Shown here one piece after another: positions 48,086 through 58,370 of a stretch of DNA of 64,000 bases (positions within the stretch are counted from its first letter, which is position 1; every line of letters starts with the position of its first letter). A program made the translations under genes and the position numbers. A model generated the notes under the pieces. That model was given only the letters and a program-made list of their open reading frames with translations. It ran no database searches and had not been told where the DNA came from. The DNA comes from CAWINX01 sp963837585 (GTDB lineage: Bacteria; Actinomycetota; Thermoleophilia; Solirubrobacterales; 70-9). The DNA is taken from assembly GCA_963837585.1 (NCBI GenBank), contig CAWINX010000004.1:1-64000 (forward strand), written 5' to 3'.

Positions 48086-49015
48086 GTGAGTGACGCTGCC
48101 ATGCAGGACCCTGCTTCCGCGCCCGCTTTCGACGCGCGGGTGGCCGGGATCAAGCGCATCCTCGTCGGATTCGACGGCAGCGATGGAGGCCACGACGCCC
48201 TCGCCCTCGCCCGGGCCCTGGCGGTGGCCGTCGAGGCCGAGGTGCTGGTCGTCTCGGTCATCCCCTACGGGCCGTTCCCGGTCGGCTTCGTGCCGCTCAG
48301 CGGCGAGGCGGCGCGCGACGCGGAGCCGCTGATGGAGGAGGCGCGCTCGGCCCTGTCCGGGCTCGACTTCCAGACCCAGGCCTTCGGCGGCGGCTCCGCC
48401 GCCTGGGTGATGAGCGACTACGCCGAGCGCGGCGAGGTCGACCTGGTCGTGGTCGGCTCGCCCCACCGCGGCGCCCTCGGCCGGGTCTTCGTCGGCAGCG
48501 TCGCCAACTCGCTGCTGCACGGCGCCGCCTGCCCGGTCGCGGTCGCCCCGCGCGGCTACGGCGAGCAGCGTCATGACCTGCCCCCGCGGCTGATCGCGGT
48601 CGCCTACGACGGGACTCCCGAGTCGAAAGTGGCGCTGCGCCACGCCGAGGCGCTCGCCCTCGAGCTCCGCGCCGTCATGCGCCTGTTCACGGTCGTGCAT
48701 CCGGCTCAGGTGACGGCCATCCCCGGCCCCGCCGGCTACGTGCCGGCCGTCCCGCCCGAGCCCGACAGGGTGCTGCTCGAGGGGATCAAGTCGATCGGCG
48801 AGCGGGTGCAGGTCGAGGGCCGTCGGCTCGACGGCCCGCCCGCCGCGACCCTCGCGTCGGCCTGCGAGGACGACGTCGACCTGCTCGTCGTCGGCTCGCG
48901 CGGCTACGGCCCCGCCCTGCGCGTCCTGCTCGGCTCGGTCTCCACCGAGCTGGCCCACACCGCGCCCTGTCCAGTGCTGGTCACCCCCCGAGGTCAAGGA
49001 GACGACGATGGCTGA
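48086..49015 (+). CDS. Tandem universal stress protein
   Basis: About 309 aa from GTG 48086. Two USP domains, each with the ATP-binding GxxG-(9)-GS pattern: GSPHRGALGRVFVGSVANS (first) and GSRGYGPALRVLLGSVSTE (second). Each begins with a VGFDGS or VAYDGT strand. The stop overlaps the next start, coupling it to the dehydrogenase. Confidence 0.9.
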   Translation: MSDAAMQDPASAPAFDARVAGIKRILVGFDGSDGGHDALALARALAVAVEAEVLVVSVIPYGPFPVGFVPLSGEAARDAEPLMEEARSALSGLDFQTQAFGGGSAAWVMSDYAERGEVDLVVVGSPHRGALGRVFVGSVANSLLHGAACPVAVAPRGYGEQRHDLPPRLIAVAYDGTPESKVALRHAEALALELRAVMRLFTVVHPAQVTAIPGPAGYVPAVPPEPDRVLLEGIKSIGERVQVEGRRLDGPPAATLASACEDDVDLLVVGSRGYGPALRVLLGSVSTELAHTAPCPVLVTPRGQGDDDG

Positions 49016-50081
49016 GACGATGAAGGCGGCGGTCTTCGAAGGGCACGAGCGGATCGTGCTCGAGGAGAAGCCGATGCCCGTCTGCGGGCCCAACGACGCG
49101 ATCGTGAAGATCTCGCTGACGACGATCTGCGGCACCGACGTCCACATCTGGCGCGAGGAGTACCCGGTCGAGCAGGGCCGCATCGTCGGCCACGAGCCGG
49201 TCGGGACGATCCACCAGCTCGGCGACGCCGTCTCCGGCTACGAGGTCGGCGACCGCGTGCTGGTCGGCGCGGTCACCCCCTGCGGGAGCTGCTTCTACTG
49301 CCAGTCCCACAACGAGGCGCAGTGCTCCGGCCACGAGGACGACTGGCAGATGATCGGCGCCTGGCGACTTGGCAACGCGATCGACGGCGTCCAGGCCGAG
49401 TACTTCCGCGTGCCCTACGCGCAGGCCAACCTGGCGAAGATCCCCGACGACCTCTCCGACGAGCAGTGCGTGCTGCTGGCCGACATCGCCTCGACCGGGA
49501 TCTCGGCGGCGGAGACCGCCAACGTGCGGATCGGCCAGACGGTCGCCGTCTTCGCCCAGGGCCCGATCGGCCTCTGCGCCACCGCCGGGGCGCGGCTGAT
49601 GGGCGCCTCGCTGGTGATCGGGGTCGACCGGATCGAGGGCCGGCTGAACCTCTCGAAGCAGATGGGCGCCGACGAGGTGATCGACTTCTCCCAGGAGGAC
49701 CCGATCGCCGCGATCAAGCGGCTGACCGGAGGGCGCGGCGTCGACGTCGCGATCGAGGCGCTCGGCACCCAGCAGACCTTCGAGTCCTGCCTCGCCGCGA
49801 CCCGCCCCGGCGGGATCGTCTCCAGCCTCGGCGTCTACGGCGGCAAGCTCGAGGTCCCGCTGGAGCCCTTCGTCTACGGGATCGGCGACAAGAAGATCCT
49901 CACCACGCTCTGCCCGGGCGGCAAGGAGCGGATGCGCAAGCTGATGGAGATGGTCCGCCACGGCCGGCTCGACCTCTCGCCGCTGATCACCCACCACTTC
50001 TCCCTCGACCAGATCGAGGAGGCCTACGACCTCTTCGGCAACCAGCGCGAAGGCGTGGTCAAGATCGGCCTCACTCCCTGA
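49008..50081 (+). CDS. Zinc-dependent medium-chain alcohol dehydrogenase
   Basis: 357 aa. Catalytic zinc ligands in TICGTDVHIW and VGHEPVG; structural zinc cluster CGSCFYCQSHNEAQC. The Rossmann region has FAQGPIGLCATAGARLMG and VIGVDR (Asp after strand 2, NAD preference). Coupled to USP upstream. Resembles formaldehyde/alcohol dehydrogenases of the threonine-dehydrogenase type. Intact. Confidence 0.9.
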   Translation: MAETMKAAVFEGHERIVLEEKPMPVCGPNDAIVKISLTTICGTDVHIWREEYPVEQGRIVGHEPVGTIHQLGDAVSGYEVGDRVLVGAVTPCGSCFYCQSHNEAQCSGHEDDWQMIGAWRLGNAIDGVQAEYFRVPYAQANLAKIPDDLSDEQCVLLADIASTGISAAETANVRIGQTVAVFAQGPIGLCATAGARLMGASLVIGVDRIEGRLNLSKQMGADEVIDFSQEDPIAAIKRLTGGRGVDVAIEALGTQQTFESCLAATRPGGIVSSLGVYGGKLEVPLEPFVYGIGDKKILTTLCPGGKERMRKLMEMVRHGRLDLSPLITHHFSLDQIEEAYDLFGNQREGVVKIGLTP

Positions 50082-50124
50082 GCGGGAGGACGCCGGGCGC
50101 CGGTGAGGCGTCAGACTGGCGGAG

Positions 50125-50529
50125 GTGGAAGCCAACCCGGTCAAAGGTCGAGCTGCGTCCTGGGTAGACGCCTACGAGGAGGCGTGGAGGACGGCCGGGA
50201 CCGAGCGGCTGAAGGGGCTCTTCAGCGAGGACGCGACCTACCGGATGTCGCCCTATGAGGAGCCGGCGCGCGGCTTGGCGGCGATCGCGGAGTTGTGGGA
50301 GCGGGAGCGGAAGGGGCCCGACGAGATCTTCGAGATGGAGTACGAGGTGGTCGCCGAGGAAGGCGAGACGGCGGTCGTCCGGCTCGAGGTTCGCTACGGC
50401 GATCCGGAGCGCAACGAGTATCGCGACCTCTGGGTGCTTCGCTTTGCCGAGGACGGCCGCTGCGACTCCTTCGAAGAGTGGCCGTTCTGGCCCGGCCGGG
50501 GCTTTGCTCCCGAGGGGAAGGGCCGATGA
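50125..50529 (+). CDS. SnoaL/NTF2-like protein
   Basis: 134 aa. NTF2 fold with WVDAYEEAWRTAGTERLKGL, LFSEDATYRMSPYEEPARG and a C-terminal EEWPFWPG. Stop overlaps the DUF2332 start. Likely a ligand-binding or isomerase-like protein; the function is undetermined. Confidence 0.78.
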   Translation: MEANPVKGRAASWVDAYEEAWRTAGTERLKGLFSEDATYRMSPYEEPARGLAAIAELWERERKGPDEIFEMEYEVVAEEGETAVVRLEVRYGDPERNEYRDLWVLRFAEDGRCDSFEEWPFWPGRGFAPEGKGR

Positions 50530-51554
50530 GCCTCGCCGAGGTCCTGCGGGTTCAGGCCGGGCACTGCGAGCGCCTCGGTTCCTCCCTCTACGCGGGCCTG
50601 CTGGAGCGGGCCGCCGCCGACGTCGAGGCGTCGGGCCCGACCTGGGAGGTGCTCCGGGGTCATGAGCTCGACCCGCCGGGCTCCGTCCTTGGGCTGCGGT
50701 TGATGGGCGCGGTCCAGCGGCTGACCCTGGAAGGGAGCGCCCCCGAGCTCGCCGCCGTCTATGCCGACCCCGACGCCGACCCCGATGTGGCCTGGGCGGC
50801 GCTGCGCGCGACCATCGCAGCGAACCGCGAAGCGATCCGCGAGGGCATCGAGCGGCCGGTGCAGACCAACGAAGTGGGGCGCTCGCCGCCCTCCTGCCCG
50901 GCTTCCTTGCGGTCGCGGCGGAGACCGCGATGCCGCTGCGCCTGCTCGAGGTCGGCGCCAGCGCCGGTATCAACCTGCGCTGGGACCGCTACCGCTACGA
51001 GGCCGACGAGTTCTCCTGGGGGCCGGCTTCGCCGCTGACGATCTCCTTCGAGCTGAGTGGTGCCGAACTGATCCCCGATCACCCCGGTTGAGATCGCCGA
51101 GCGTCGTGGCTGCGACGCCGCCCCGGTCGACCCGGGGACCGAGGAGGGGCGTCTAACGCTGCTCGCCTACCTGTGGCCCGATCAGGTCGAGCGCCGCCGC
51201 AGGTTGCTCGCCGCCCTCGACGCCGCCGCGGCGGTGCCGGCGCCGGTCGACCGCGTCCCCGCGGCCGCCTGGATCGCCGAGCGGCTCGCCGAGCCCGGAG
51301 ACGGCGTCGCGACCGTCGTCTTCCACTCGATCGTCATGCAGTACCTCTCCGACGAAGAGCGCGCCGCCTTCGAGGCGACGGTCGAGGAGGCGGGGCGAGC
51401 GGCGACGGAGGCGGCGCCGCTCGCCTGGCTGCGGATGGAGGCGGCCGGCAACCACGCCGACGTGCGCCTGACCACCTGGCCGGGAGGCGAGGAGCGCCAT
51501 CTGGCTCGTGCCGGCTATCACGGCACCCCGGTCGAGCTGCTCGGTGCCGAATGA
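50526..51554 (+). CDS. DUF2332 family protein (shifted twice)
   Basis: About 342 aa. LLEVGASAGINLRWDRYRYE is the conserved SAM-like loop of DUF2332, followed by PVDPGTEEGRLTLLAYLWPD and VVFHSIVMQYL. Shifts near 50880 and 51085. The Rossmann-like loop suggests methyltransferase ancestry; activity unproven. Confidence 0.78.
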
Positions 51555-51595
51555 CGAATTGACCACACCCCAGTGTGGAAAATTCGTCATTCGGC
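51546..51595. terminator. Shared hairpin spanning two convergent stops
   Basis: GCCGAATGACGAATT (51546-51560) pairs perfectly with its complement at 51581-51595, and an inner CCACAC/GTGTGG stem closes a CCCA loop. The outer arms contain the final codons and stops of both flanking genes. Confidence 0.65.
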
Positions 51596-52033
51596 GGGAT
51601 GGCCGATCCGCCGCGCGAAGTGATGCGCGCTGATCACCAGTCCGGAGTTCATGTAGAGCCGGTGGGCGTCGGCCCGGTCGAGGCCGACGCCTGAGTCGAG
51701 GTGCAGCTGCTCGCATCCCAGGCGCCCGGCCTCTTCGACCAGCCAGTCGAGCAGGGCGCGCCCGTGGCCGCGACGCCTCGCATCGGGATGAGTCGAGAGG
51801 TCGTCGACGTATAGGTAGTCGCCCCAGGCGAGGTTGTGGCCGCAGCGGAATCCGGCAACTGCGGCGGCAGCCGTCTCACCCTCCTCGAAGGCTCCGACCA
51901 GCCGGTACCCCTCCGGCCGCTGGACCTCGTCGACCCGGCGGACGAACGCCTCCACGTCGGTGAAGTGGGCCCGCAGGGCGCGCATCGCCTCGAAGGCGGA
52001 GGCGGTGTCGGGTGGGTTTATCTCGCGAATCAC
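51587..52033 (-). CDS. GNAT acetyltransferase
   Basis: 148 aa. The acetyl-CoA loop RRRGHGRALLDWLVEEA and the preceding YLYVDDLSTHPDARR strand identify the GNAT fold. C-terminal HRLYMNSGLVISAHHFARRI is family-typical. Substrate unknown. Intact. Confidence 0.86.
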   Translation of the reverse strand: MIREINPPDTASAFEAMRALRAHFTDVEAFVRRVDEVQRPEGYRLVGAFEEGETAAAAVAGFRCGHNLAWGDYLYVDDLSTHPDARRRGHGRALLDWLVEEAGRLGCEQLHLDSGVGLDRADAHRLYMNSGLVISAHHFARRIGHPAE

Positions 52034-52045
52034 CGAGGGGATTCT

Positions 52046-52621
52046 CTACGGAGCCAGCAGTGACGTGCGCCAGCCGTCCCCGTCGCGCTCGAAGAGCCGG
52101 CGCTCGTGGAGGCGATCCGGCGCCTCCGACCAGAACTCGACCAGGTCGGGAGTCACCCTGACCGCGCCCCAGTCTTCGGGACAGGCGGGCGCGGTCTCTT
52201 GCACCTCAGCCAGGTGCCGGAGCCGGTCGCGCAGGGGGTCGACGCTCTCGATCGTCTCGCCCTGTCGCGAGACCACGGTCTGCAGTTGGTGGGCGAGGTC
52301 GCGCTCGGCGAACAGCTCCTCACTTAGCGCGCGCTCCGCCCGAGCGGCGCGCCCGCTCACCTGAACCTGGCGCCCGAGCGAGGGCCAGTGGAAGAGCAGG
52401 GCGACGTGTGGATTGACCTCGATCTCCCGCGCCTTGCGCGTCCACAGCGCCGTGGTGAAGATCAACCCGTCCTCCTCGAGTCGCTTCAGCGTCACCGTGC
52501 GCGCCGAGGGCCTGTCGCCGTCGCCGACGGTGACGAAGGCGGCGGAGCCGGGGTGGGGGAGGCCGCTCTCGCGCGCCTCCTCGATCCAGGCGCCGAGTTC
52601 GGCGAGAGGGTCGTCGACCAT
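52046..52621 (-). CDS. pdxH: Pyridoxamine 5'-phosphate oxidase
   Basis: 191 aa. AELGAWIEEARESGLPHP, RTVTLKRLEEDGLIFTT, HVALLFHWPSLGRQVQVSG and the C-terminal EFWSEAPDRLHERRLFER (PLP-binding) are standard PdxH motifs. Final step of PLP synthesis and salvage with FMN. 12 nt from the GNAT gene, same strand. Confidence 0.9.
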   Translation of the reverse strand: MVDDPLAELGAWIEEARESGLPHPGSAAFVTVGDGDRPSARTVTLKRLEEDGLIFTTALWTRKAREIEVNPHVALLFHWPSLGRQVQVSGRAARAERALSEELFAERDLAHQLQTVVSRQGETIESVDPLRDRLRHLAEVQETAPACPEDWGAVRVTPDLVEFWSEAPDRLHERRLFERDGDGWRTSLLAP

Positions 52622-52643
52622 GCCGGGAGCGTAATGCTCGTCT

Positions 52644-53183
52644 GTGATCGAATTGCCCGATGGCCGCCGAGGAGCGCTCCGCCACCACCGCTACGTCGAC
52701 TCGGTCGACGAGCTCGACCTGGTCGAGCCGCTCTGGAGCGCGCTGCAGGACCACCACGCCGAGGTCGACCCGGTGCTTGCGGGTAAGGCGCCGAAGCGCG
52801 ACAACCGAGACGCCTGGCTGAAGCGGCGGTCGAAGTACGAGCGCTGGCTCGGAGGATCCAGACACCTTCTTCGTCCTGGCCGAGCAGGCGGGCGGGCCGG
52901 TCGGCTACGCCTTCGTCACGGTCGGGCCCGGCTACGCGTCCTGGCAGACGGGGAAGCGGATCGCCGAGCTGGAGACCCTCTCCGTCCTGCCGGAGCACCG
53001 CGGCGACGGAATCGGATCGCTGCTGGTCGAGGCGGTCTGGGAGCGCCTGCGCGAGCTCGGCATCGACGACCTCGCGGTCACCACGGTCAAGACCAACGTC
53101 GACGCGCGCCGCTTCTATGAGCGGGAGGGATTCAGCGAGAGCTTCGTCGTCTATTACGGCCGCGGGAGGCCACCCGCGGCTAA
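52644..53183 (+). CDS. GNAT acetyltransferase (shifted)
   Basis: About 178 aa from GTG 52644. After a shift near 52857 comes FFVLAEQAGGPVGYAFVTV, LETLSVLPEHRGDGIGSLL (acetyl-CoA loop) and NVDARRFYEREGF. The natural stop is probably TAA 53181-53183, reached by one more small shift; without it the frame runs on in low-complexity sequence. Confidence 0.72.
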
Positions 53184-53269
53184 CCCGAGGAGCGCCCCGA
53201 GGAGGAGGGCAGGACTCGCGCCGACGACGCCGAGCGACGCGTTTCGTCCCCGCGGCGGGGCGTCGTTGG

Positions 53270-53880
53270 ATGACCGGCCTCTACGACTCGATCATCGCGC
53301 ACGACGATGCGCGAGGGCGCCTTTCGCGGCGCGCTGGAGGAGCAGGTGACCGCGGGGATGCCCGCGGACGGGCGCATCGCCGACGTCGGCTCCGGGACCG
53401 GCACCTTTGCGATCGCCCTGGCGGCGCGCCTGCCCGGGGCGGAGGTGATCGGCGTCGAGCCCGACGCCGAAACGCGAGGCATCGCCGAGGGCAAGCCGGG
53501 CGCCGAGGCGGTCGAGTGGCGGGTCGGCTTCGCCGACGCGCTTCCGGTCGAGGACGCGAGCTGTGACCGGGTGACGATGTCGCTGCTCCTGCATCACCTC
53601 GAGCCCGACGCGAAGCGGGCGGCGCTGGCCGAGGCGCATCGCGTCCTGCGTCCCGGCGGCCGACTCTGCGTCGCCGACTGGGGCCGGCCGGGCGATCCCG
53701 CCATGCGCTGCGGCGTTCTTCGTCCTCCAGCTCTTCGACGGCTTCGCCCCGACCCGCGACCACGCGGCAGGGCGCCTCCCGGCCTTCATCGAGGAGGCCG
53801 GCTTCACGGATGTCGAGCGCCACGAGCGCCTTCGCACCGGCCTGGGCGTCCTGGAGATCCTCAGCGCCGAGCGGACTTGA
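53270..53880 (+). CDS. Class I SAM-dependent methyltransferase (shifted)
   Basis: About 203 aa. ADVGSGTGTFAIALAARLPG is SAM motif I, DALPVEDASCDRVTMSLLLH motif II/III, and VLRPGGRLCVADWGRPG motif post III. Resembles UbiE/Coq5-like methyltransferases. Shifts near 53300 and 53708; the start (ATG 53270) is approximate. Confidence 0.78.
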
Positions 53881-53979
53881 GCCGCTCGTAGGTTTCCCCT
53901 GTCCTGGCAAGGGAAAAACCCGAGCGACCCGACGCGGGCGATTTGCTAGAAACGGGGCCTCGTCCGACGGAAGGAAACG

Positions 53980-56225
53980 ATGGAGCGCTGGACGCGAGCC
54001 GTCATCGCCAATCGTAAGAAGGTCCTGGTCGCCTGGCTCGTCCTCTTCGTGCTGGGGGGATACGGGGCGTCGCACCTCGGCGACCTGCTGACCAACCGCT
54101 TCAGCGTGCCCGGCTCCGACGCGGAGCGCGGCCTCAACCTGCTCAAGGACCGCTTCCACGAGCGCGGCGACGGCGCCTTCACGCTGGTCTTCCAGAGCGA
54201 GAAGCCGATCGTGCTCACCCCGGTCGCCGGCGCGGCGAACCGGAGGCCGGCTCGATCTCGTCCCGGCCGACCGCCTGCGCTTTGAGCGCGCCGCGCGCCA
54301 GGCTGCGACGCCGATCGACGGCGCTCGCCCCGGCACCGTCCTCTACGCCTCTCCGCACGTCGCCTACGTCCAGATCAACACGCCGCTGGAGAACCAGGAC
54401 GCCTCCAACAAGGTCGTCGCGGTCCGCAAGGCGACCCCGACCCTGCCCGGCGTCAAGACCTACCTCTCCGGCTTCCCGGCGATCAACCACGACACCCAGA
54501 AGATCTACAACCAGGACCTGGCCAAGGGCGAGTCGATAGCGATCCCGATCGCCCTGATCGTGATGGCGTTCATGTTCGGGACGCTGGCCGGGATCGCGGT
54601 CCCGTTCGCCTTCGCCGCGGTGACCATCCCCTCGACCCTGGGCGCCGTTTGGGTCTTCGCCCACTTCATGGACATGGCGATCTACGTGACCAACATCGTC
54701 AGCCTGATCGGCCTGGCGATCGCGATCGACTACTCGATGCTGGTCGTCTTCCGCTACCGCGAAGAGCTGGAGAAACACGACTCCGCCCAGGAGGCGCTGG
54801 TCGCGACGATGAAGACGGCCGGCCGGGCGACGCTCTTCTCCGGCGGCGTCGTCGCGGTCGGGCTGGCGCTGCTCGTCTTCATGCCGCTGCCGTTCATGCG
54901 CTCGATGGGCGTCGGCGGGTTGCTGGTTCCGCTCTTCTCGATCGCCGCCTCGGCGACCTTCCTGCCCGCCCTGCTGGCGGTGATGGGGACGAAGGTCAAC
55001 CGGCTGCGGGTGATCCCGAAGCGGATCCTCGAGCACCGGGCCCAGGGCAAGGCCGGGCGCCTGGAGCCGGCTCGCCCACTCGATCATGCGCCGGCCGATT
55101 CCCTACCTCGTCGTCGCCGGCGGCCTGATGATCGGCCTGGCGCTGCCGGCGCTGAACCTCCACCTGACGGGAGGCGACAACCGCGGCACCCCGACCAACA
55201 CCGAGGCGACCCGCGGCCTCGCCCTGCTGCGCACGACCCTCGGCCCGGGCGCCCTGGCGCCGAACCAGATGGTCGCCGACACCGGCCGGCCGGGCGGCGC
55301 CTACGCACCCGCCGTGCTCGCCGCCCAGCGGCGATTGGTCGCCGAGCTGAAGAAGGACCCGGACGTCGTGCCGTCGACGATCCTCGCTCCCGTGATGTTC
55401 CCCCCGGGGCCGCGCGGTCGTGCGCTGGCCGAGCAAAACAGCCTGGTCAACAGCAACGGCCAGGTGTTCCAGGTACGCGCCGCCGGCAAGGGGGACTCCG
55501 GCGAGGCCTCGTCCCAGGACCTGGTGCACCGGATCCGCGACACCTACATCCCCAACGCCCACTTCGGCAGCGTCGACGTGATCCTCAGCGGCGCGCCGGC
55601 CTTCGGCGTCGACTTCATCGACGTCGCCTACGGCGCCTTCCCGTGGTTGATCCTCGCCGTCCTCGTCCTCTCCTACCTGTTGCTGCTGCGCGCCTTCCGC
55701 TCGGTCGTCCTGCCGCTCAAGGCGGTGATCCTCAACCTGCTCTCGGTCAGCGCCACCTACGGCGTGCTCGTGCTCGTCTTCCAGGAGGGACTGCACTCGG
55801 CGCTCGGCCTCAAAGGCTCGCCGCAGATCGAGGCCTGGATCCCGATCTTCCTCTTCGCGATGCTGTTCGGCCTCTCGATGGACTACGAGGTCTTCCTGCT
55901 CTCCCGCATCCGCGAGGAGTGGGACAAGCGCCATAACAACGAGGAGGCGGTCGCCTACGGCCTCGAGCACACCGGGCGGATCATCACCGCCGCGGCGCTG
56001 ATCATGATCGCCGCCTTCTCCGGCTTCACCGCCGGCTCGTTCGTCGGCCTGCAGATGTTCGGCCTCGGTCTCTCCGCGGCGATCCTGCTCGACGCGACGA
56101 TCGTGCGGGCGATCCTCGTCCCCGCCCTGATGAAGCTGCTGGGCGACTGGAACTGGTACCTGCCGAAACGAGTCGAGCGGATTCTGGACCGAACCCGCAC
56201 CCACCCGGCCGAGTCGAGCGGCTGA
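53980..56225 (+). CDS. MMPL-family exporter (shifted several times)
   Basis: About 745 aa RND-type membrane transporter. TM1 (VLVAWLVLFVLGGYGASHL), first ectodomain, the sterol-sensing-like TM bundle with IGLAIAIDYSMLVVFRYREE (MMPL signature), second ectodomain, and a second bundle with GLSMDYEVFLLSRIREEW. Twelve TM in all. Shifts near 54230, 54290 and 55075. Probably exports envelope lipids; the substrate is unknown. Confidence 0.87.
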
Positions 56226-56231
56226 GTCCGT

Positions 56232-56282
56232 CGTCGAGATCGATCTTTTTCACCGCAGAGATGAAAAAGATCGATTTCGACG
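56232..56282. terminator. Stop-adjacent hairpin with T/A-tract stem, copy 3
   Basis: Starts 7 nt after the MMPL stop. 5' arm CGTCGAGATCGATC then T5 and CA, paired with the mirrored arm containing A5, around a loop similar to copy 1 (CACCGCAGAGATG). It separates convergent genes. Confidence 0.55.
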
Positions 56283-56285
56283 GGT

Positions 56286-57126
56286 TCAGTGGGTCACGCG
56301 CTTGGCGCGGTTGCGCATCTCCTCGGTGGCCTCGCGGGTTGCGGCCAGCGCCTCCTCGGTCGACGGCGGCAACTCCCTCGCTCGGCTTGCCGCCGATCAT
56401 GTCGCGGAAGGCGTTCTTGAACCGCTCGGTGCGGCGGTCGGGCGGGAAGCGCTCCTCCGCCTTCGCCTGCTTCTTCGGCCGCCGTTCGCCGTAGCGGCGC
56501 CGCGCCCAGGGCGAGTTCGGCTTGCCGATCCGGACCGCGCCGTAGATCGCGATCGGGAAGACGAAGAAGCCGATCGCCCCGTGCATGAGGCGCTGCTTGG
56601 CGAAGCAGATCGCGACCAGGGCGAAGACGAAGAGGGCGCCGAGGACGCTGACGATCACCTGTGCCGGCGAGCTGGTGTCGAAGCTGAAGGGACTGAACCC
56701 GAGCAGGACGAGCATCATCGCCGCGGCGGCGATCACGGTCGCGTCGATCGAGCTGCGTCCCTCATCGGCCCAGTAGACGTCCTCGAGGTGGACCCAGAGC
56801 GCGAACTCGTCGATCGTCAGCCCGGCGCCGACTCCGAAGGCAAAGGCGCAGATCTCTGCGTAGGGGCTGCGGCCGAGGGCGACGAAGCCGAGCGTCCCGG
56901 CCGCCATCATCGTGACGATCCCGAAGACGAGGTGGTGGATGTGGACGCCGCTGTCGCTGACCACGCTGCCCGGCCACCACGGCACCTTGGGGCTGCGCAT
57001 CAGCCGGGTGCTGGTGCGGATGAAGGCGAAGGAGAGGATGAAGCCGGCGAAGACGAGGAAGAGCCCCTGCTCGTCGTGTTCGACCAGCTTGTTCCAGAAG
57101 TCGGAGAAGATCGACGCGGTGGTCAT
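56286..57126 (-). CDS. Conserved six-TM membrane protein (shifted once)
   Basis: About 280 aa from ATG 57126. Conserved polar motifs inside membrane segments: SGVHIHHLVFGI and IDEFALWVHLEDVYWADEGR. About six TM helices are followed by a charged cytosolic tail, which shifts near 56375 into a helical end (TEEALAATREATEEMRNRAK). I do not recognise a named family. The His/Asp/Glu pattern could bind metal or lipid head groups. Confidence 0.65.
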
Positions 57127-57863
57127 CGGCGGGTCGGCTTCGAGTGTAGTTGCGGCGCCTCGCCGTCCTGCTCGGCGATCAGGTCGACGGTGAGCAGCAC
57201 CGCGGCGACCGCGTAGAAGGGGGTGAGGACGACGTTGGAGGCGGTGTCGGCAAGCCACTCGGCGGGCAACGAGTTGCCGAGCAAGCCGTGAGCCAGCGAC
57301 GTGGCCAGGTCGGTCAGCGAGTCGCCGCCCAGCTCGAGCGGGACGAGCACCGCCAGGACCAGCCAGAAGTGGCCGCGGACGAGCCGCACGCTGCGGGCGA
57401 AGGCGGCGCGCACGCCGCGCTTCTCGATCTCCACGACCGGGGCGGCGAGGCCCAGCCAGACGAAGGCCAGCACCCCCGGGACGACGAGCGCCACCACGCC
57501 GACCGCGACGATCGCCCCGTAGAGCAGGTCGACGACGATCAGTCTGCGGTAGTTGACCATCCCGGCGATCTCGCGCAGCGATGGCGGCTTGCCGTCGTGG
57601 GGATGGGTGAGTGAGATCGCCACCGCGCCGGCGTAGAAGACCTCGCCGATCAGGCCGGTCCCGGCCAGCGCCAGCAGGGCGGCCGCGGCGGCGAAGAGCT
57701 TCAGCCCGCTGGAGAAGTCGAGCGAGCCAACCTCGGCGTGGACGGTGATCGCGTGGACGAGCCCGAGCGGGACGAAGACGATCACCGCCAGCAACAGCAG
57801 TGACGGCGCCCAGCGGAAATAGGTTCGGAAGACCCGGGCGTAGGTGGAGGCGACCCGTCTCAC
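57123..57863 (-). CDS. Polytopic membrane protein (GlpQ-membrane/YciC-like)
   Basis: 246 aa, about six TM helices. GVLAFVWLGLAAPVVEIEKRG is the family-type segment seen in membrane domains next to glycerophosphodiester phosphodiesterases. No enzymatic motif. The stop overlaps the start of the next minus-strand gene (4 nt), so the two are coupled. Confidence 0.65.
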   Translation of the reverse strand: MRRVASTYARVFRTYFRWAPSLLLLAVIVFVPLGLVHAITVHAEVGSLDFSSGLKLFAAAAALLALAGTGLIGEVFYAGAVAISLTHPHDGKPPSLREIAGMVNYRRLIVVDLLYGAIVAVGVVALVVPGVLAFVWLGLAAPVVEIEKRGVRAAFARSVRLVRGHFWLVLAVLVPLELGGDSLTDLATSLAHGLLGNSLPAEWLADTASNVVLTPFYAVAAVLLTVDLIAEQDGEAPQLHSKPTRR

Positions 57864-57888
57864 GCGGCGACCCTAACCGCCGTCGTGG

Positions 57889-58284
57889 TCAGCGGTGCGC
57901 GAGCCAGGCGAAGCCGGCGGCCATCGCCACGTTGGCGACGCCGGCGAGGCGCAGGCCGAGCTTGGCGCCGGGCCGGCTCACCGCCGGCGACTCCGCCCAG
58001 AGCGCGTCGGTGGCGATCTCGGTGCCGCGCAGCCAGGCGAGCGCCCACCAGTCCTGCGGGGCGTCGCGCTTTGCGGCGACCGCGTGGGCGGCGGCAAAGG
58101 TCAGCCAGATCGGGCCGCAGCGACGGAACAGGTGCTTGGCGTCGGGCGAGGGCTCGTCGTGTCCGAGCACCCGCAGCGTCGCCTCCGGGGCGAGGATCGC
58201 CGAGGTCCCCAGCATCAGGTCGAAGGCGATCATGTTGCGGTTGGTGAGGCGCAGCGCCTGCTCAAGCGTCATCGCGGACTCCAT
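57889..58284 (-). CDS. Small membrane protein, unknown
   Basis: 131 aa, three or four hydrophobic segments (NMIAFDLMLGTSAIL, LTFAAAHAVAA, GLRLAGVANVAMAAGFAWLA). No known motif. Divergent from the rpiR-family gene with about 85 nt between. Coding is supported by length, codon pattern and TM periodicity. Confidence 0.6.
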   Translation of the reverse strand: MESAMTLEQALRLTNRNMIAFDLMLGTSAILAPEATLRVLGHDEPSPDAKHLFRRCGPIWLTFAAAHAVAAKRDAPQDWWALAWLRGTEIATDALWAESPAVSRPGAKLGLRLAGVANVAMAAGFAWLAHR

Positions 58285-58370
58285 CCAACCAGATCGGGCC
58301 CGGGGCGCCCCTCCTCGCGATTCCAGGCATTTCAGAAGGGAATACGCACGGCCCGGCGAATTCGACCGCC

